Positions 8,143 to 17,294 of a stretch of DNA of 64,000 nt are shown here, one piece after another. The translations under genes and the position numbers were made by a program. The notes beneath the pieces were generated by a model. The model was not told the DNA's origin. It saw only the letters and a program-made list of their open reading frames with translations, and made no database searches. Position 1 is the first letter of the stretch; every line of letters starts with the position of its first letter. Source of the DNA: an uncultured Cyclobacteriaceae bacterium (GTDB taxonomy: Bacteria > Bacteroidota > Bacteroidia > Cytophagales > Cyclobacteriaceae); the NCBI GenBank assembly GCA_937146645.1, contig CAKZRQ010000057.1:124001-188000 (forward strand), written 5' to 3'.

Positions 8143-10554
8143 ATGGGTAGAATTCTGTTAGCGGGGTTGATCTTTTTTGTGTTGTGTTTTGGGGCTTTCG
8201 CCCAAACAGATTCCTTAACCTATTCTTTTGGGAAAGCTTCTACATCCAAAGGAAATTCCTATGTGCTTACCGGAAAATTGGTGGATAAAAGTACCAAAGA
8301 ACCTATCGAGGGAGTGGGCTTGTACATTGATGGTACTTACAAGGGTGTAAATTCCGATCGTTTTGGCACCTATATTATTAATCTTAGCCCCGGCTATCAT
8401 AAAGTAGCTTATCGCCAGATTTCAAAAATCCCCGTGATTATTGAGGTTACCATTTATGAGAACGCCGTGGTAAATCTTGAAATGAGTGATAAGAGTTTTG
8501 AGTTGGATGGTGTAGTTGTGATGTCGGATGAGCCTGATAGAAATGTAAGAAACCCAATCACTGGTGTGACAAAGCTCACAACACGAGAGCTAAAAGCTAT
8601 TCCTGCTTTTTTGGGAGAAGCCGATATATTTAAAGGGCTGCAGCTCCTACCGGGTGTTAGTTCAGTTGGGGAAGGAACATCTGGGATCAATGTAAGAGGA
8701 GCTAAAACTGATCAGAACCTACTTTTGATGGACGAGGCTTTGGTCCTTAGTTCAAATCATGCCTTGGGCTTTTTATCTGCTTTTAATACGGACGTGACCG
8801 AGACTTTCACCCTTTATAAAGGCAACCTTCCTTCCACCTTAGGTGGTCGAGCTGGTTCCGCTTTGGACATCCGGATGAGGGACGGAGACTTTGAGAGTTG
8901 GTCCGGGCAGGTTGGAGTTGGAACATCTAATGGTAGACTATTAGTGGAAGGCCCGATTGTTAGCGAAAAATTGAGTGTGATTCTTGGTGGGCGTATTTCA
9001 AATGTGAATTGGCTCCTGAATCAGGCTAGAGATTTTGATATTCAGAATAGTGAATTGAATTTCCATGATGTTTATGGAGGCTTGTCATGGAAGATAGCAA
9101 CTGGCCATACTCTTGAGGCCAATACCTTATTGACAGGAGATTTCTTCAGATTTTCAGATGAGTTTGGATATGACTGGGCGAATAGGGTAAGCTCTCTGAA
9201 ATACAGAGGAGTACTTAGCGAAAATATCTCTCTTAGTGCCGTTTACGCGAATGGAGATTTTGACAATGCCTTTTTCGATCCTGAAGGATTGGATGCTGCT
9301 CAGGTCGATAATGGAATGACTTATCAGCAGGGAAAAGTGACGGCGACCTGGGCCAATGAATCACTGGCAATAAATGTAGGTGGTGAAGCTATCTATTATA
9401 AAGGTAAACCAGAAACTCTTAGCCCTTTTGGAAGTGAAAGCTCGGTGGAAGAAGATAGAGTGGAAAAAGAGCGAGGGCTCGAATATTCTGCCTTTGCGAA
9501 TCTGGAATTCGAGCTAGGAGCAAGCACAGGAATAGTAGCTGGAGTTAGATTTTCTAACTACAGTCAGTTTGGTCCGGATTCAGTTTATCAATACAGAGAA
9601 AATGCTCCACTCACCGAAGAGAATCAAATTGGTGTGGTTGGGATAGAAAGTGGAACTATAGCGAGCTACTCTGGAATAGAGCCAAGGCTTTCCATCCGCC
9701 AAAACCTCTCTCCATACTCTTCAATTAAAATGAGTTATTCAAGACTGAATCAATATATTCAGTCCGTCTCAAATACCTTTGGTCCAACTCCTATAGATCT
9801 TTGGCAACTCAGTACCACATACATACCTCCACAGCGTTCTGATAGTTTTTCATTGGGCTATTTCAGAAACTCAAAGGATAACACTTGGGAGTATTCCGTA
9901 GATGCATTTTATAGAAGAACAGATAATCAGGTAGAGTATCGGGATTTTGCTCAGGTCTTTTTGAATCCCCATATGGAAACTGAGTTGGTTTTTGGTGAAG
10001 GAGAATCCTATGGTGCTGAATTCTTGATTAAGAAAAACCTAGGAATTGTTACCGGGTGGTTAGCCTATACTTATTCCAGATCTTTTTTCCGAACACTGAG
10101 TCCCTACCCGGAGGAGCAAATTAATGGGGGAGAGTGGTACCCATCAAACTTTGATAAGCCACATGAGGTAAATTTTATTTTGAGTAAGAAGATGTACCCA
10201 CGTGGGCTGTTCAACGTGAGCGTCAATTATGCGACTGGTCGGCCTGTAAATGCTGTTAATTCAAGCTATGTACTTGGAGGATTGGTAGTGCCTGAGTATA
10301 GCGATAGGAATGAATATCGGATTCCAGATTATTTCAGGGTGGATATTTCATACACATTCGAGAAGGTCTTTTCCAAAAAGGGAGATAGTCTGAACTTCAG
10401 TATTTACAACCTTCTGGGAAGAAGAAACGCATACAGTGTTTTTTGGCAAAAAGATGATGATTCTCGGCAATTGAGGCCATATAGACTGGCAATTTTGGGA
10501 TCTATCTTCCCTTCAATTACGTATAGCATTAAGTTTGGAGGTGTAGATGAATAA
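8143..10554 (+). CDS. TonB-dependent outer-membrane receptor with carboxypeptidase-like N-domain
   Basis: The product has 803 residues. A signal peptide (1-20, ending AFAQ) precedes a CarboxypepD_reg-like domain (about residues 40-120: VLTGKLVDKSTKEPIEGVGLYIDGTYKG) and a plug domain (about 140-245: LPGVSSVGEGTSGINVRGAKTDQNLLLMDEALVLSS, then GGRAGSALDIRMRDGD). The rest is a beta-barrel rich in alternating aromatic residues. Such receptors import ligands across the outer membrane using TonB energy. The last eight bases overlap a DUF4249 lipoprotein gene, a pairing common in Bacteroidota that resembles SusC/SusD pairs. The ligand cannot be deduced; there is no adjacent glycoside hydrolase, which argues against a classical polysaccharide utilisation locus. 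Confidence 0.88.
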   Translation: MGRILLAGLIFFVLCFGAFAQTDSLTYSFGKASTSKGNSYVLTGKLVDKSTKEPIEGVGLYIDGTYKGVNSDRFGTYIINLSPGYHKVAYRQISKIPVIIEVTIYENAVVNLEMSDKSFELDGVVVMSDEPDRNVRNPITGVTKLTTRELKAIPAFLGEADIFKGLQLLPGVSSVGEGTSGINVRGAKTDQNLLLMDEALVLSSNHALGFLSAFNTDVTETFTLYKGNLPSTLGGRAGSALDIRMRDGDFESWSGQVGVGTSNGRLLVEGPIVSEKLSVILGGRISNVNWLLNQARDFDIQNSELNFHDVYGGLSWKIATGHTLEANTLLTGDFFRFSDEFGYDWANRVSSLKYRGVLSENISLSAVYANGDFDNAFFDPEGLDAAQVDNGMTYQQGKVTATWANESLAINVGGEAIYYKGKPETLSPFGSESSVEEDRVEKERGLEYSAFANLEFELGASTGIVAGVRFSNYSQFGPDSVYQYRENAPLTEENQIGVVGIESGTIASYSGIEPRLSIRQNLSPYSSIKMSYSRLNQYIQSVSNTFGPTPIDLWQLSTTYIPPQRSDSFSLGYFRNSKDNTWEYSVDAFYRRTDNQVEYRDFAQVFLNPHMETELVFGEGESYGAEFLIKKNLGIVTGWLAYTYSRSFFRTLSPYPEEQINGGEWYPSNFDKPHEVNFILSKKMYPRGLFNVSVNYATGRPVNAVNSSYVLGGLVVPEYSDRNEYRIPDYFRVDISYTFEKVFSKKGDSLNFSIYNLLGRRNAYSVFWQKDDDSRQLRPYRLAILGSIFPSITYSIKFGGVDE

Positions 10555-11641
10555 GGTATACAGGCTGATATCATTCTTTTTAGTTTTTCTTCTTTTTGGG
10601 GGTTGCGTAGATCAAATCGAATTTCCTCTGAATCTAGGAGATGAACGACTTGTTGTAGCTGGCCAGCTCAATAATTGGGATGAAACACAATACGTTTTCC
10701 TCTCCGAGACCACGTCAGCAGACAGAGAGCCGATTCTTACTGATGGTTATTTTACCATAAATGATTTACCTAGACCTGTGAGAGGAGCTCAGGTTTCAGT
10801 ACAAAGCAGTAATGGACAAAGTTGGGATTATGTGGAGACAGAACCGGGAACCTATGCTTTGGATGATTTTCCTGGACCCGAATCCGGGGTAGAGTATTAT
10901 GTTCAGATTCTGGCCAATGGACGCGTGTATCAGTCCACTCCTGAAGTGATGCCTGAAGCCATTGGTCGGGATGAAATAAGCTATACCTTCGACAGGGGTG
11001 AATTCAATAATCAGCCAGAAATTCCATTTATCAGCATAAATTCTGAAGTCACGCTTCCTGAGCAGCAAGGTGACTATTTCCTCCGCTGGGATGTGGAAGA
11101 AGTCTTTTATTGGAATTTGACATTTTTCCCTAACCCATTTAACAAGCCTCCACCAGATTGCTATGTTTTCGGCTTTGCGGATCCTGAAAGAATAACCCTG
11201 CTAAATGGAGATCTCTTAAATCGACCTGGAGGAACTTCTGTTCAAACCCTTGCTGAAAGGCAAGTAGATCAGTCCTTCTTAAGTCGACACTATTTTAATG
11301 TAAGACAAGTCAGCACCACCAGAGAGTCGTACGAGTACAGGAGAAAGATTCGTGAATTGGTGAATAACTCGGGATCCGTTTTTGACGCTCCTCCGGCACC
11401 TATTCAGGGAAATTTAAGAAACGTCAATAATGATGGCGAAACGGTTTTAGGATACTTCGAGGTAGCAAAAGTTGATATCACGAGAATCTACACAACGAAG
11501 GCTGATGTCCCGTTTTTTATCGAAGAGATTTGTGAATATGATCCTAATCGCCCATTCAGTGACTATCCTAGGACTTGTCTAAGCTGTAGTGAATGGGATA
11601 ATAGCACAGGAATAACTCCGGAGTGGTGGTTTGATCAGTAA
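10547..11641 (+). CDS. DUF4249 domain-containing lipoprotein
   Basis: The 364-residue product has a lipoprotein leader with Cys20 in LLFGGCVDQIEF. The mature N-terminus carries the DUF4249 pattern (LVVAGQLNNW, VFLSETTS, PVRGAQVSVQSSNGQ, YALDDFPGPESGVEYYVQILANGRVYQSTPE). The C-terminus includes SGSVFDAPPAPIQGNLRN and a CEYDPNRPF...TCLSC cysteine cluster seen in the family. DUF4249 proteins are thought to be outer-membrane partners of TonB-dependent receptors. It overlaps the upstream receptor gene by eight bases, so the two are almost certainly one transcript. It converges on the M20 amidohydrolase gene, 14 bases away. Confidence 0.85.
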   Translation: MNKVYRLISFFLVFLLFGGCVDQIEFPLNLGDERLVVAGQLNNWDETQYVFLSETTSADREPILTDGYFTINDLPRPVRGAQVSVQSSNGQSWDYVETEPGTYALDDFPGPESGVEYYVQILANGRVYQSTPEVMPEAIGRDEISYTFDRGEFNNQPEIPFISINSEVTLPEQQGDYFLRWDVEEVFYWNLTFFPNPFNKPPPDCYVFGFADPERITLLNGDLLNRPGGTSVQTLAERQVDQSFLSRHYFNVRQVSTTRESYEYRRKIRELVNNSGSVFDAPPAPIQGNLRNVNNDGETVLGYFEVAKVDITRIYTTKADVPFFIEEICEYDPNRPFSDYPRTCLSCSEWDNSTGITPEWWFDQ

Positions 11642-11655
11642 AGAAGGATTAGGAA

Positions 11656-12969
11656 TTATTCTGTAATATCCTTCACTTTTCCTTCCTTAGCCATCTCCAT
11701 GTAATCTACCGCCAGATAGCTCAAAGCTCTAACTCCTAAGACAAAAGCATCCTCATCAATGTAGAAATCAGGAGTGTGGTGCGATGGTGTTTTTCGAGGA
11801 TCTCCTCCTTTTTTCATTCCTCCTAGCATAATGAAAAAACCGGGCTTTTCCATTTGGAAAAAGCTGAAATCTTCAGCGCCTGTGATAGGAGGCATCATAA
11901 TTACATTTTCTGAACCAGCCACATCATTTAATGTCGGGAGCATGGTGGCAGTGAGTTCCGGATGGTTTACCGTGGATGGGTACAAAGTACCTATTCTTAC
12001 ATCGGCATCTGCACCTGCACTTTCGGCTATGTTCTCAGCTATTTCTTTGATTCTTCTATGTACCAGGACTTGTTGAGGCATCCCAAAGGTTCTCACAGTT
12101 CCAATCATCTCTACTTTTTCAGGAATAATATTATGTCTGATTCCTCCATGTATTGCACCAATGGTAACGACAGCAGGGTTTTCTGAAATATTTACATTTC
12201 GAGAAAGGATAGTCTGAAGTCCCATTACGATTTGTGAGGAAGTCACCACAGGGTCGACGCTAGACCATGGAGAAGCCCCATGAGCCTGGGTTCCAGTGAG
12301 AGTGATTTCGAGATTATCCACAGCAGCCATGAAGGGACCCGAACGATATCCAATGGTTCCCACTTCAGCCTGGGACCATATGTGCAGCCCAAAAATAGCA
12401 TCAACATCTTCCATTACTCCCTCCTTAACCATGAGTTCTGCACCTGCAATATCTACGTCATAGACGCCCTCTTCCGCAGGCTGAAAAATAAACTTGATGT
12501 TCCCATGTAATTCCTCTCTCATACCAGCCAAAACCTCTGCTACTCCCATGAGCATGGCAACATGTGTATCGTGTCCACAAGCATGCATGACACCAGTTTC
12601 CTGACCATTATATGTTGTGATAACCGTTGATTTAAATGGAAGATCGACTCTTTCTGTTACAGGAAGTGCGTCCATATCAGCTCTAAGGCCAACTGTAGGC
12701 CCGGGTTTCCCACCTCTAAGCATTCCGATTACACCGGTTACCGCCACTTCTTCAGTTACTTCGATACCAAGCGAGCGCAAGTGATCTGCGACTTTTTTTG
12801 CAGTTCGAAATTCGCGATTACCTAACTCAGGATTTTGATGAATGTCTCTACGCCATTCAATTACCTTGTCTTCAATCGCCGCCGCTGACTCGTCGATACT
12901 TCCCCGCAAGGGGCTTTGACCGTAGGTAAAAAAGGAAATAAAAATGAGGGGGATAAATAGTTTTTTCAT
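11656..12969 (-). CDS. Exported M20 family amidohydrolase (N-acyl amino acid / hippurate hydrolase type)
   Basis: This is a 437-residue zinc peptidase-fold amidohydrolase of the M20D group, which removes acyl groups from amino acids or releases amino acids from conjugates. A signal peptide covers residues 1-18 (FFTYGQ). Metal-site motifs are HACGHDTHVAMLMG (about 133-146), the Glu pair in FQPAEEGV, and the later GLHIWSQ and GAEDFSFF. The lid/dimerisation segment is LTGTQAHGASPWSSVDPV. The C-terminus shows SHHTPDFYIDEDAF, also typical. Most relatives are cytosolic, so the clear signal peptide points to a periplasmic role, as in other Bacteroidota. It diverges from the SDR gene at 13101. Confidence 0.9.
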   Translation of the reverse strand: MKKLFIPLIFISFFTYGQSPLRGSIDESAAAIEDKVIEWRRDIHQNPELGNREFRTAKKVADHLRSLGIEVTEEVAVTGVIGMLRGGKPGPTVGLRADMDALPVTERVDLPFKSTVITTYNGQETGVMHACGHDTHVAMLMGVAEVLAGMREELHGNIKFIFQPAEEGVYDVDIAGAELMVKEGVMEDVDAIFGLHIWSQAEVGTIGYRSGPFMAAVDNLEITLTGTQAHGASPWSSVDPVVTSSQIVMGLQTILSRNVNISENPAVVTIGAIHGGIRHNIIPEKVEMIGTVRTFGMPQQVLVHRRIKEIAENIAESAGADADVRIGTLYPSTVNHPELTATMLPTLNDVAGSENVIMMPPITGAEDFSFFQMEKPGFFIMLGGMKKGGDPRKTPSHHTPDFYIDEDAFVLGVRALSYLAVDYMEMAKEGKVKDITE

Positions 12970-13100
12970 AACTCAGAATCTTCTTTGTGTCTCAAAATAC
13001 TAAAAATGATTTGCGATGCCACGGGACTTAATATTCAATTTTCAGGTAGGTGATGAACCATTTACAAGTTTTTGGATTTGAATTAGAAACCAAAAAGAAC

Positions 13101-13805
13101 ATGGAATTAAAAAATCAAATAGCGGTCGTAACTGGAGTCAGTAAAGGAATAGGATTAGAAGTGGTGAAGCTTCTGGTAGAAAAAAATGTCGTAGTGGCAG
13201 GGTGGGGAAGGACTTCACCAGATTTCACACACGAAAATTTTCACTTTTTCACTTGCGATGTCGCGAAGGAGGATTCGGTTGAGCAGGCATATTTAGCCAC
13301 TACCTCAAAGCTTGGTTTGGATATTCGAATATTGATCAATAATGCTGGTTTTGGAGTTAATGGACCTACCGAAAGCTTCTCATCTGAAGACTGGAGAGCC
13401 ATGTTTGATACCAATGTTCATGGCATTTTCTATGTGACCAAACGATTTATTCCGGCCATGAAGGAGGCAGATGAAGGACATATTTTGAATGTAGCTTCTA
13501 TCGCTGGGTTGAATGGAGTAAATCAATTTGCCGGATATGTGGGCACAAAGCACGCAGTTCGTGGAATTTCTCATTCTCTCTACATGGAGCTAAGGGATTT
13601 TGGGATCAAGGTTTCTACGATTTATCCAGGTTCAGTTCGAACCAATTTCTTTGATGATATCCCAGCCATTGAGGCGAATGAAAATATGATGCGACCAGAG
13701 GATGTAGCACTTACTATGGTCCAAACTTTGGAAACGCATCCAAATTACTTTGTGCCCGATGTGGAATGTCGACCATTAAGACCCAGAGGGAAGAAAAAGG
13801 CTTAA
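13101..13805 (+). CDS. SDR family NAD(P)-dependent oxidoreductase
   Basis: A classical short-chain dehydrogenase of 234 residues. The cofactor loop is VVTGVSKGIGLEVV at about 9-22, NNAG is present in LINNAGFGVNG, the catalytic Ser is in NVASIAGLNG, and the Tyr/Lys pair is in YVGTKHAVRG. A proline-glycine substrate loop follows (IYPGSVRTNFFDD). The final residues are basic (RPRGKKKA). The upstream ATG at 13050 would add a 17-residue extension with no family resemblance, so I chose the ATG at 13101 in front of ELKNQIAVVTG. The substrate is unknown. It precedes gldA by 68 bases on the same strand. Confidence 0.88.
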   Translation: MELKNQIAVVTGVSKGIGLEVVKLLVEKNVVVAGWGRTSPDFTHENFHFFTCDVAKEDSVEQAYLATTSKLGLDIRILINNAGFGVNGPTESFSSEDWRAMFDTNVHGIFYVTKRFIPAMKEADEGHILNVASIAGLNGVNQFAGYVGTKHAVRGISHSLYMELRDFGIKVSTIYPGSVRTNFFDDIPAIEANENMMRPEDVALTMVQTLETHPNYFVPDVECRPLRPRGKKKA

Positions 13806-13873
13806 GGCTTCTTTCATCATCGGGATAATCGAAGGGCAGGAATTTTGCTTACTTTTATTTCCGTCAATTCAGC

Positions 13874-14779
13874 ATGTCACTAGAAGTCTCCCAACTCACG
13901 AAATTATACGGCTCTCAAAAGGCATTGAGCTCGGTTTCATTTTCCGTAAAACCTGGAAGGATATTAGGTTTTTTGGGTCCAAATGGGGCTGGAAAATCAA
14001 CCACTATGAAAATCATCTGTGGCTATATCTCAGCGGATGAGGGTACGGTGAAAGTGATGGGACAGGAGCAGGTTAAGAGCGCCAAAGCTATCAGCAACAT
14101 GATAGGTTATTTGCCCGAGCATAATCCCTTGTACCATGACATGTATGTGAAAGAATTCCTGGAATTTTCCGGAGGGCTTTATGGCCTTTCAGGCAAAGCT
14201 TTGAGCGATCGAGTAAATTTGATGCTAGAAAAAACTGGATTAAGCCCTGAGCAGCACAAGAAAATTTCTCAATTATCAAAAGGGTACAGACAGCGCGTTG
14301 GATTGGCTCGAGCATTAATTCATGATCCAAGTGTGGTAATTCTTGATGAACCTACTACAGGGCTCGATCCCAATCAGCTCGTAGAAATCCGTGCTCTCAT
14401 CAAAGAAATATCAGAAAATAGAACGGTGATTCTTTCGACTCATATCATGCAGGAGGTGGAGGCGATTTGCGATGATGTGGTGATTATCAGTAAAGGAGAA
14501 ATCAAGGCTTCAGAGTCTCTGGAGAATTTAAAATCAAAATCCAATCAAACTGATTTGCTTCTTGAAACAGAGGAAGAGTTAGATATTCTGTGGTTCAAAA
14601 GTTTCCAAAAAGCTGAAATAAATGAGGCCCAAAGTAATCAGATAATAATACCATCAAATAACCCGACGGAGGATAGAAAAAAATTGATGAGCTTAATTCA
14701 AGAAAAGAACTTGAACATCATTGGCTTGAGTGAGAAGAAGAAAGGTCTGGAACAAATTTTCCGAGAAATCACCCAATGA
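13874..14779 (+). CDS. gldA: Gliding motility ABC transporter ATP-binding subunit GldA
   Basis: The 301-residue product is an ABC ATPase with Walker A GPNGAGKSTT (about 36-45), signature LSKGYRQRVGLARAL (about 135-149), Walker B VVILDEPTTGLDP and switch His in STHIMQEVE. Size, C-terminal extension and the immediate gldF-gldG neighbours identify it as GldA, the ATPase of the GldAFG complex needed for gliding in Bacteroidota. The stop overlaps the gldF start in an ATGA junction (14776-14779), indicating translational coupling. Confidence 0.93.
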   Translation: MSLEVSQLTKLYGSQKALSSVSFSVKPGRILGFLGPNGAGKSTTMKIICGYISADEGTVKVMGQEQVKSAKAISNMIGYLPEHNPLYHDMYVKEFLEFSGGLYGLSGKALSDRVNLMLEKTGLSPEQHKKISQLSKGYRQRVGLARALIHDPSVVILDEPTTGLDPNQLVEIRALIKEISENRTVILSTHIMQEVEAICDDVVIISKGEIKASESLENLKSKSNQTDLLLETEEELDILWFKSFQKAEINEAQSNQIIIPSNNPTEDRKKLMSLIQEKNLNIIGLSEKKKGLEQIFREITQ

Positions 14780-15495
14780 AGAGCCTTTTCCTAAAAGAGA
14801 TCAATTCCTTTTTAGGTAACCTTTTGGGTTACCTCATTATCTCAATTTTTCTGGTGACACTTGGGTTGGTGGTTTGGGTTTTTCCTGAGACCAGTATTCT
14901 CAATTATGGCTATGCCGATCTTGAACCATTATTTGTCTACACCCCTTACGTTTTTACTTTTCTGATCCCTGCACTTTCTATGCGTTCTCTGGCGGAGGAA
15001 AAGAGAACTGGAAACTGGGAGATTTTGATGACTTCTCCTTTGAGTGTCACCCAGATCATTATTGCAAAGTACCTTGCCTTACTGGTTCTGGTGTTCTTAG
15101 CAGTCTTTCCGACTTTACTTTATTTCCTCACGGTTTATCAGCTAGGTGATCCTGCCGGAAACCTCGATCAAGCAGGCTTCTTTGGCTCATGGATTGGTTT
15201 GCTGATGATAGGAGCTGTGTTTTCTTCTGTAGGGTTATTCGCGAGTTCCATTACGTCGCAGCAGGTGCTGGCATTTGTGCTTGGGGTATTTTTCTGTTTT
15301 GTACTCTATTTTGGCTTCACCGCTCTGGCCGATCTTCAGCTAGGTGCCTGGTCCTACTTCTTTGAGGAAATCAGCTTAAGCTATCACTTCGCCAATCTCG
15401 GAAGAGGTGTCTTAGACTCGTCTGATTTATTCTTCATGCTCGCCATGATATGGCTGTTTCTAGGTTTGTCCATTTTAGTTTCGAGAAAAGAATGA
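14776..15495 (+). CDS. gldF: Gliding motility ABC transporter permease GldF
   Basis: This 239-residue integral membrane protein has about six hydrophobic segments, starting with NLLGYLIISIFLVTLGLVVWVF. The central motif MRSLAEEKRTGNWEILMTSPLSVTQIIIAKYLA is characteristic of ABC-2 type permeases and of GldF. It is the membrane channel part of GldAFG. It overlaps gldA upstream and gldG downstream by four bases each (ATGA), so the three are one translationally coupled operon. Confidence 0.93.
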   Translation: MKSLFLKEINSFLGNLLGYLIISIFLVTLGLVVWVFPETSILNYGYADLEPLFVYTPYVFTFLIPALSMRSLAEEKRTGNWEILMTSPLSVTQIIIAKYLALLVLVFLAVFPTLLYFLTVYQLGDPAGNLDQAGFFGSWIGLLMIGAVFSSVGLFASSITSQQVLAFVLGVFFCFVLYFGFTALADLQLGAWSYFFEEISLSYHFANLGRGVLDSSDLFFMLAMIWLFLGLSILVSRKE

Positions 15496-17177
15496 AAGGA
15501 GGAACCTCAAGGCTAATTTCGTGGGGAGTTCTTCTTTTGGGGACTCTTATCCTCTTTTGGTTAGGTCAATTTTGGAGATTCAGAATTGATCTGACAGAAG
15601 AAAACAAATATTCCTTAAGCCCAGCTACTGAAGAAGTTCTGGACCAAATCACTGAGCCTCTGCATGTGGATATTTTGCTGGTTGGAGATGATTTTCCAGG
15701 GGGTATGAGGAGATTACAAAAATCTCTAGAAGAAACTATCCGGACTTTTGATGCTTACAGTCCTGAGCGAATTACCTTTTCCTATTTCGACCCGCTATCA
15801 GTGAGCGGAGAGGAAGGTCAACAGCTCATTCTTGATTTGAACGAATATGGAATAAACCCTACTGATCTATTCGTGGGTCAGGATGCAGGTCAGCAGGTCA
15901 TGCGAATTTTCCCAGGGTTTTTGATTAGCGATTCCGAGTATGAAACTGGAGCCTTGATTCTAAAAGGAGAGCAAGGAATGTCACAGGAGCAGGTTTTGAA
16001 TCAGTCAATCGAAAATCTAGAATTTGAATTGAGTTTGGCCATTCAGAAACTCATTGATCCTGCTGCAAATTCTATTGCCATGATCATTGGACATGGCGAA
16101 ATGTCGGAGGATGAAGGTTTCGGTTTAGTAGAAGCATTGGATGGTAGAAATGAGCTTTTTAAGGTTCCTTTGGAGCAAGCTCGAAGCCCGGATGATCTGG
16201 ATAATTTCAGCACTATTTTTATTCAAGGTCCAAGAGAAAGCTATGAGCCGAGAGAAATCTATCTTCTTGATCAGTATGTGATGAGAGGTGGAAACTTGGT
16301 TGTGCTTTTGGATGGAGTGGCCGTAGATATTGCTGCAGCCGGTGGAGAAGGAACTTTGGCCATGCCAATGGAACTTGGGCTTGATAATCTCCTTTTCCGA
16401 TATGGGGTTCGAGTGAACAAGGATCTTATACAGGATCTGAACTTTGGCTATTTCCCGGTGATGGGAGGGAATTTTGGAAACCAGGAACAAATCGTCCCTT
16501 TGCCTTGGCCCTTTTATGTGCAGGCTGGAAGGGTGCAAAATCACCCGATTACAAAAGGACTTGATGTCATCAATTTTAGATTCGTCAGTAGTCTAGATAC
16601 CGTGAAGGCGGATGGAGTGACTAAGACACCGCTAATTTTTTCCTCCGATTTTGCGCGGATTTTACCTGGGCCTACTAGAGTAGCTTTTCGGGGCATGGAG
16701 ACTGCTCCTGATGTGAATCTGTTCGGAGAGAAGAATTTGCCATTGGCGTATTTACTGGAGGGAGAATTCACTTCACTTTTCAAAAACCGCTTTGTACCTG
16801 ATGGATTTGATAAATCAGAATTCCTGGAATCTGGAACGGGCAAAGTGGTAGTGATTGGAGATGGTGAGATTTTTCAAAGTCAAAGGAGTCTAAGTGATGG
16901 TAGTCCCCTAGCACTTGGCGAGGACCCTTTTAATCAGGTAACTTTTGCAAATCGGCTCCTGCTCAGGAACCTTGTTCAATACCTGAATGATCCTGAAGGC
17001 ATCATCATGACCCGAACTCGCTCATTCAAAATCAGACCGCTAAATAAGGTGAAAGTGTCTGAGCAAAAGACATTCTGGCAAGTAACCAATGTTCTGGGTC
17101 CGGTGATTTTTTTACTGGTTTTTGGTTTGATCGTAGCAGCTTTGCGAAAGCGAAATTTCTCTAAAAAAGCAGCCTGA
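15492..17177 (+). CDS. gldG: Gliding motility ABC transporter auxiliary/substrate-binding subunit GldG
   Basis: The product has 561 residues. It has an N-terminal membrane segment (LISWGVLLLGTLILFWLG), a large periplasmic part beginning RIDLTEENKYSLSPATEEVLDQI, which is the GldG/ABC-2 auxiliary signature, and a C-terminal membrane anchor (ILGPVIF-like segment, LLVFGLIVAALRKR). I start at ATG 15492, which overlaps the gldF stop by four bases; the upstream in-frame ATG at 15450 lies inside gldF and gives unrelated residues. GldG works with GldA and GldF, and loss of the complex abolishes gliding in Flavobacterium. dnaN follows after 117 bases. Confidence 0.93.
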   Translation: MKGGTSRLISWGVLLLGTLILFWLGQFWRFRIDLTEENKYSLSPATEEVLDQITEPLHVDILLVGDDFPGGMRRLQKSLEETIRTFDAYSPERITFSYFDPLSVSGEEGQQLILDLNEYGINPTDLFVGQDAGQQVMRIFPGFLISDSEYETGALILKGEQGMSQEQVLNQSIENLEFELSLAIQKLIDPAANSIAMIIGHGEMSEDEGFGLVEALDGRNELFKVPLEQARSPDDLDNFSTIFIQGPRESYEPREIYLLDQYVMRGGNLVVLLDGVAVDIAAAGGEGTLAMPMELGLDNLLFRYGVRVNKDLIQDLNFGYFPVMGGNFGNQEQIVPLPWPFYVQAGRVQNHPITKGLDVINFRFVSSLDTVKADGVTKTPLIFSSDFARILPGPTRVAFRGMETAPDVNLFGEKNLPLAYLLEGEFTSLFKNRFVPDGFDKSEFLESGTGKVVVIGDGEIFQSQRSLSDGSPLALGEDPFNQVTFANRLLLRNLVQYLNDPEGIIMTRTRSFKIRPLNKVKVSEQKTFWQVTNVLGPVIFLLVFGLIVAALRKRNFSKKAA

Positions 17178-17294
17178 TTTTCAGCAAAGTATTTACCGGT
17201 TTTTATTCAAGGATTTCGGACAAGTGGCGACGCGAATTCGATTTTATTTATAAATTTACCTGCTCTAATTAATTCATAAAATAAGCCCTATCAT

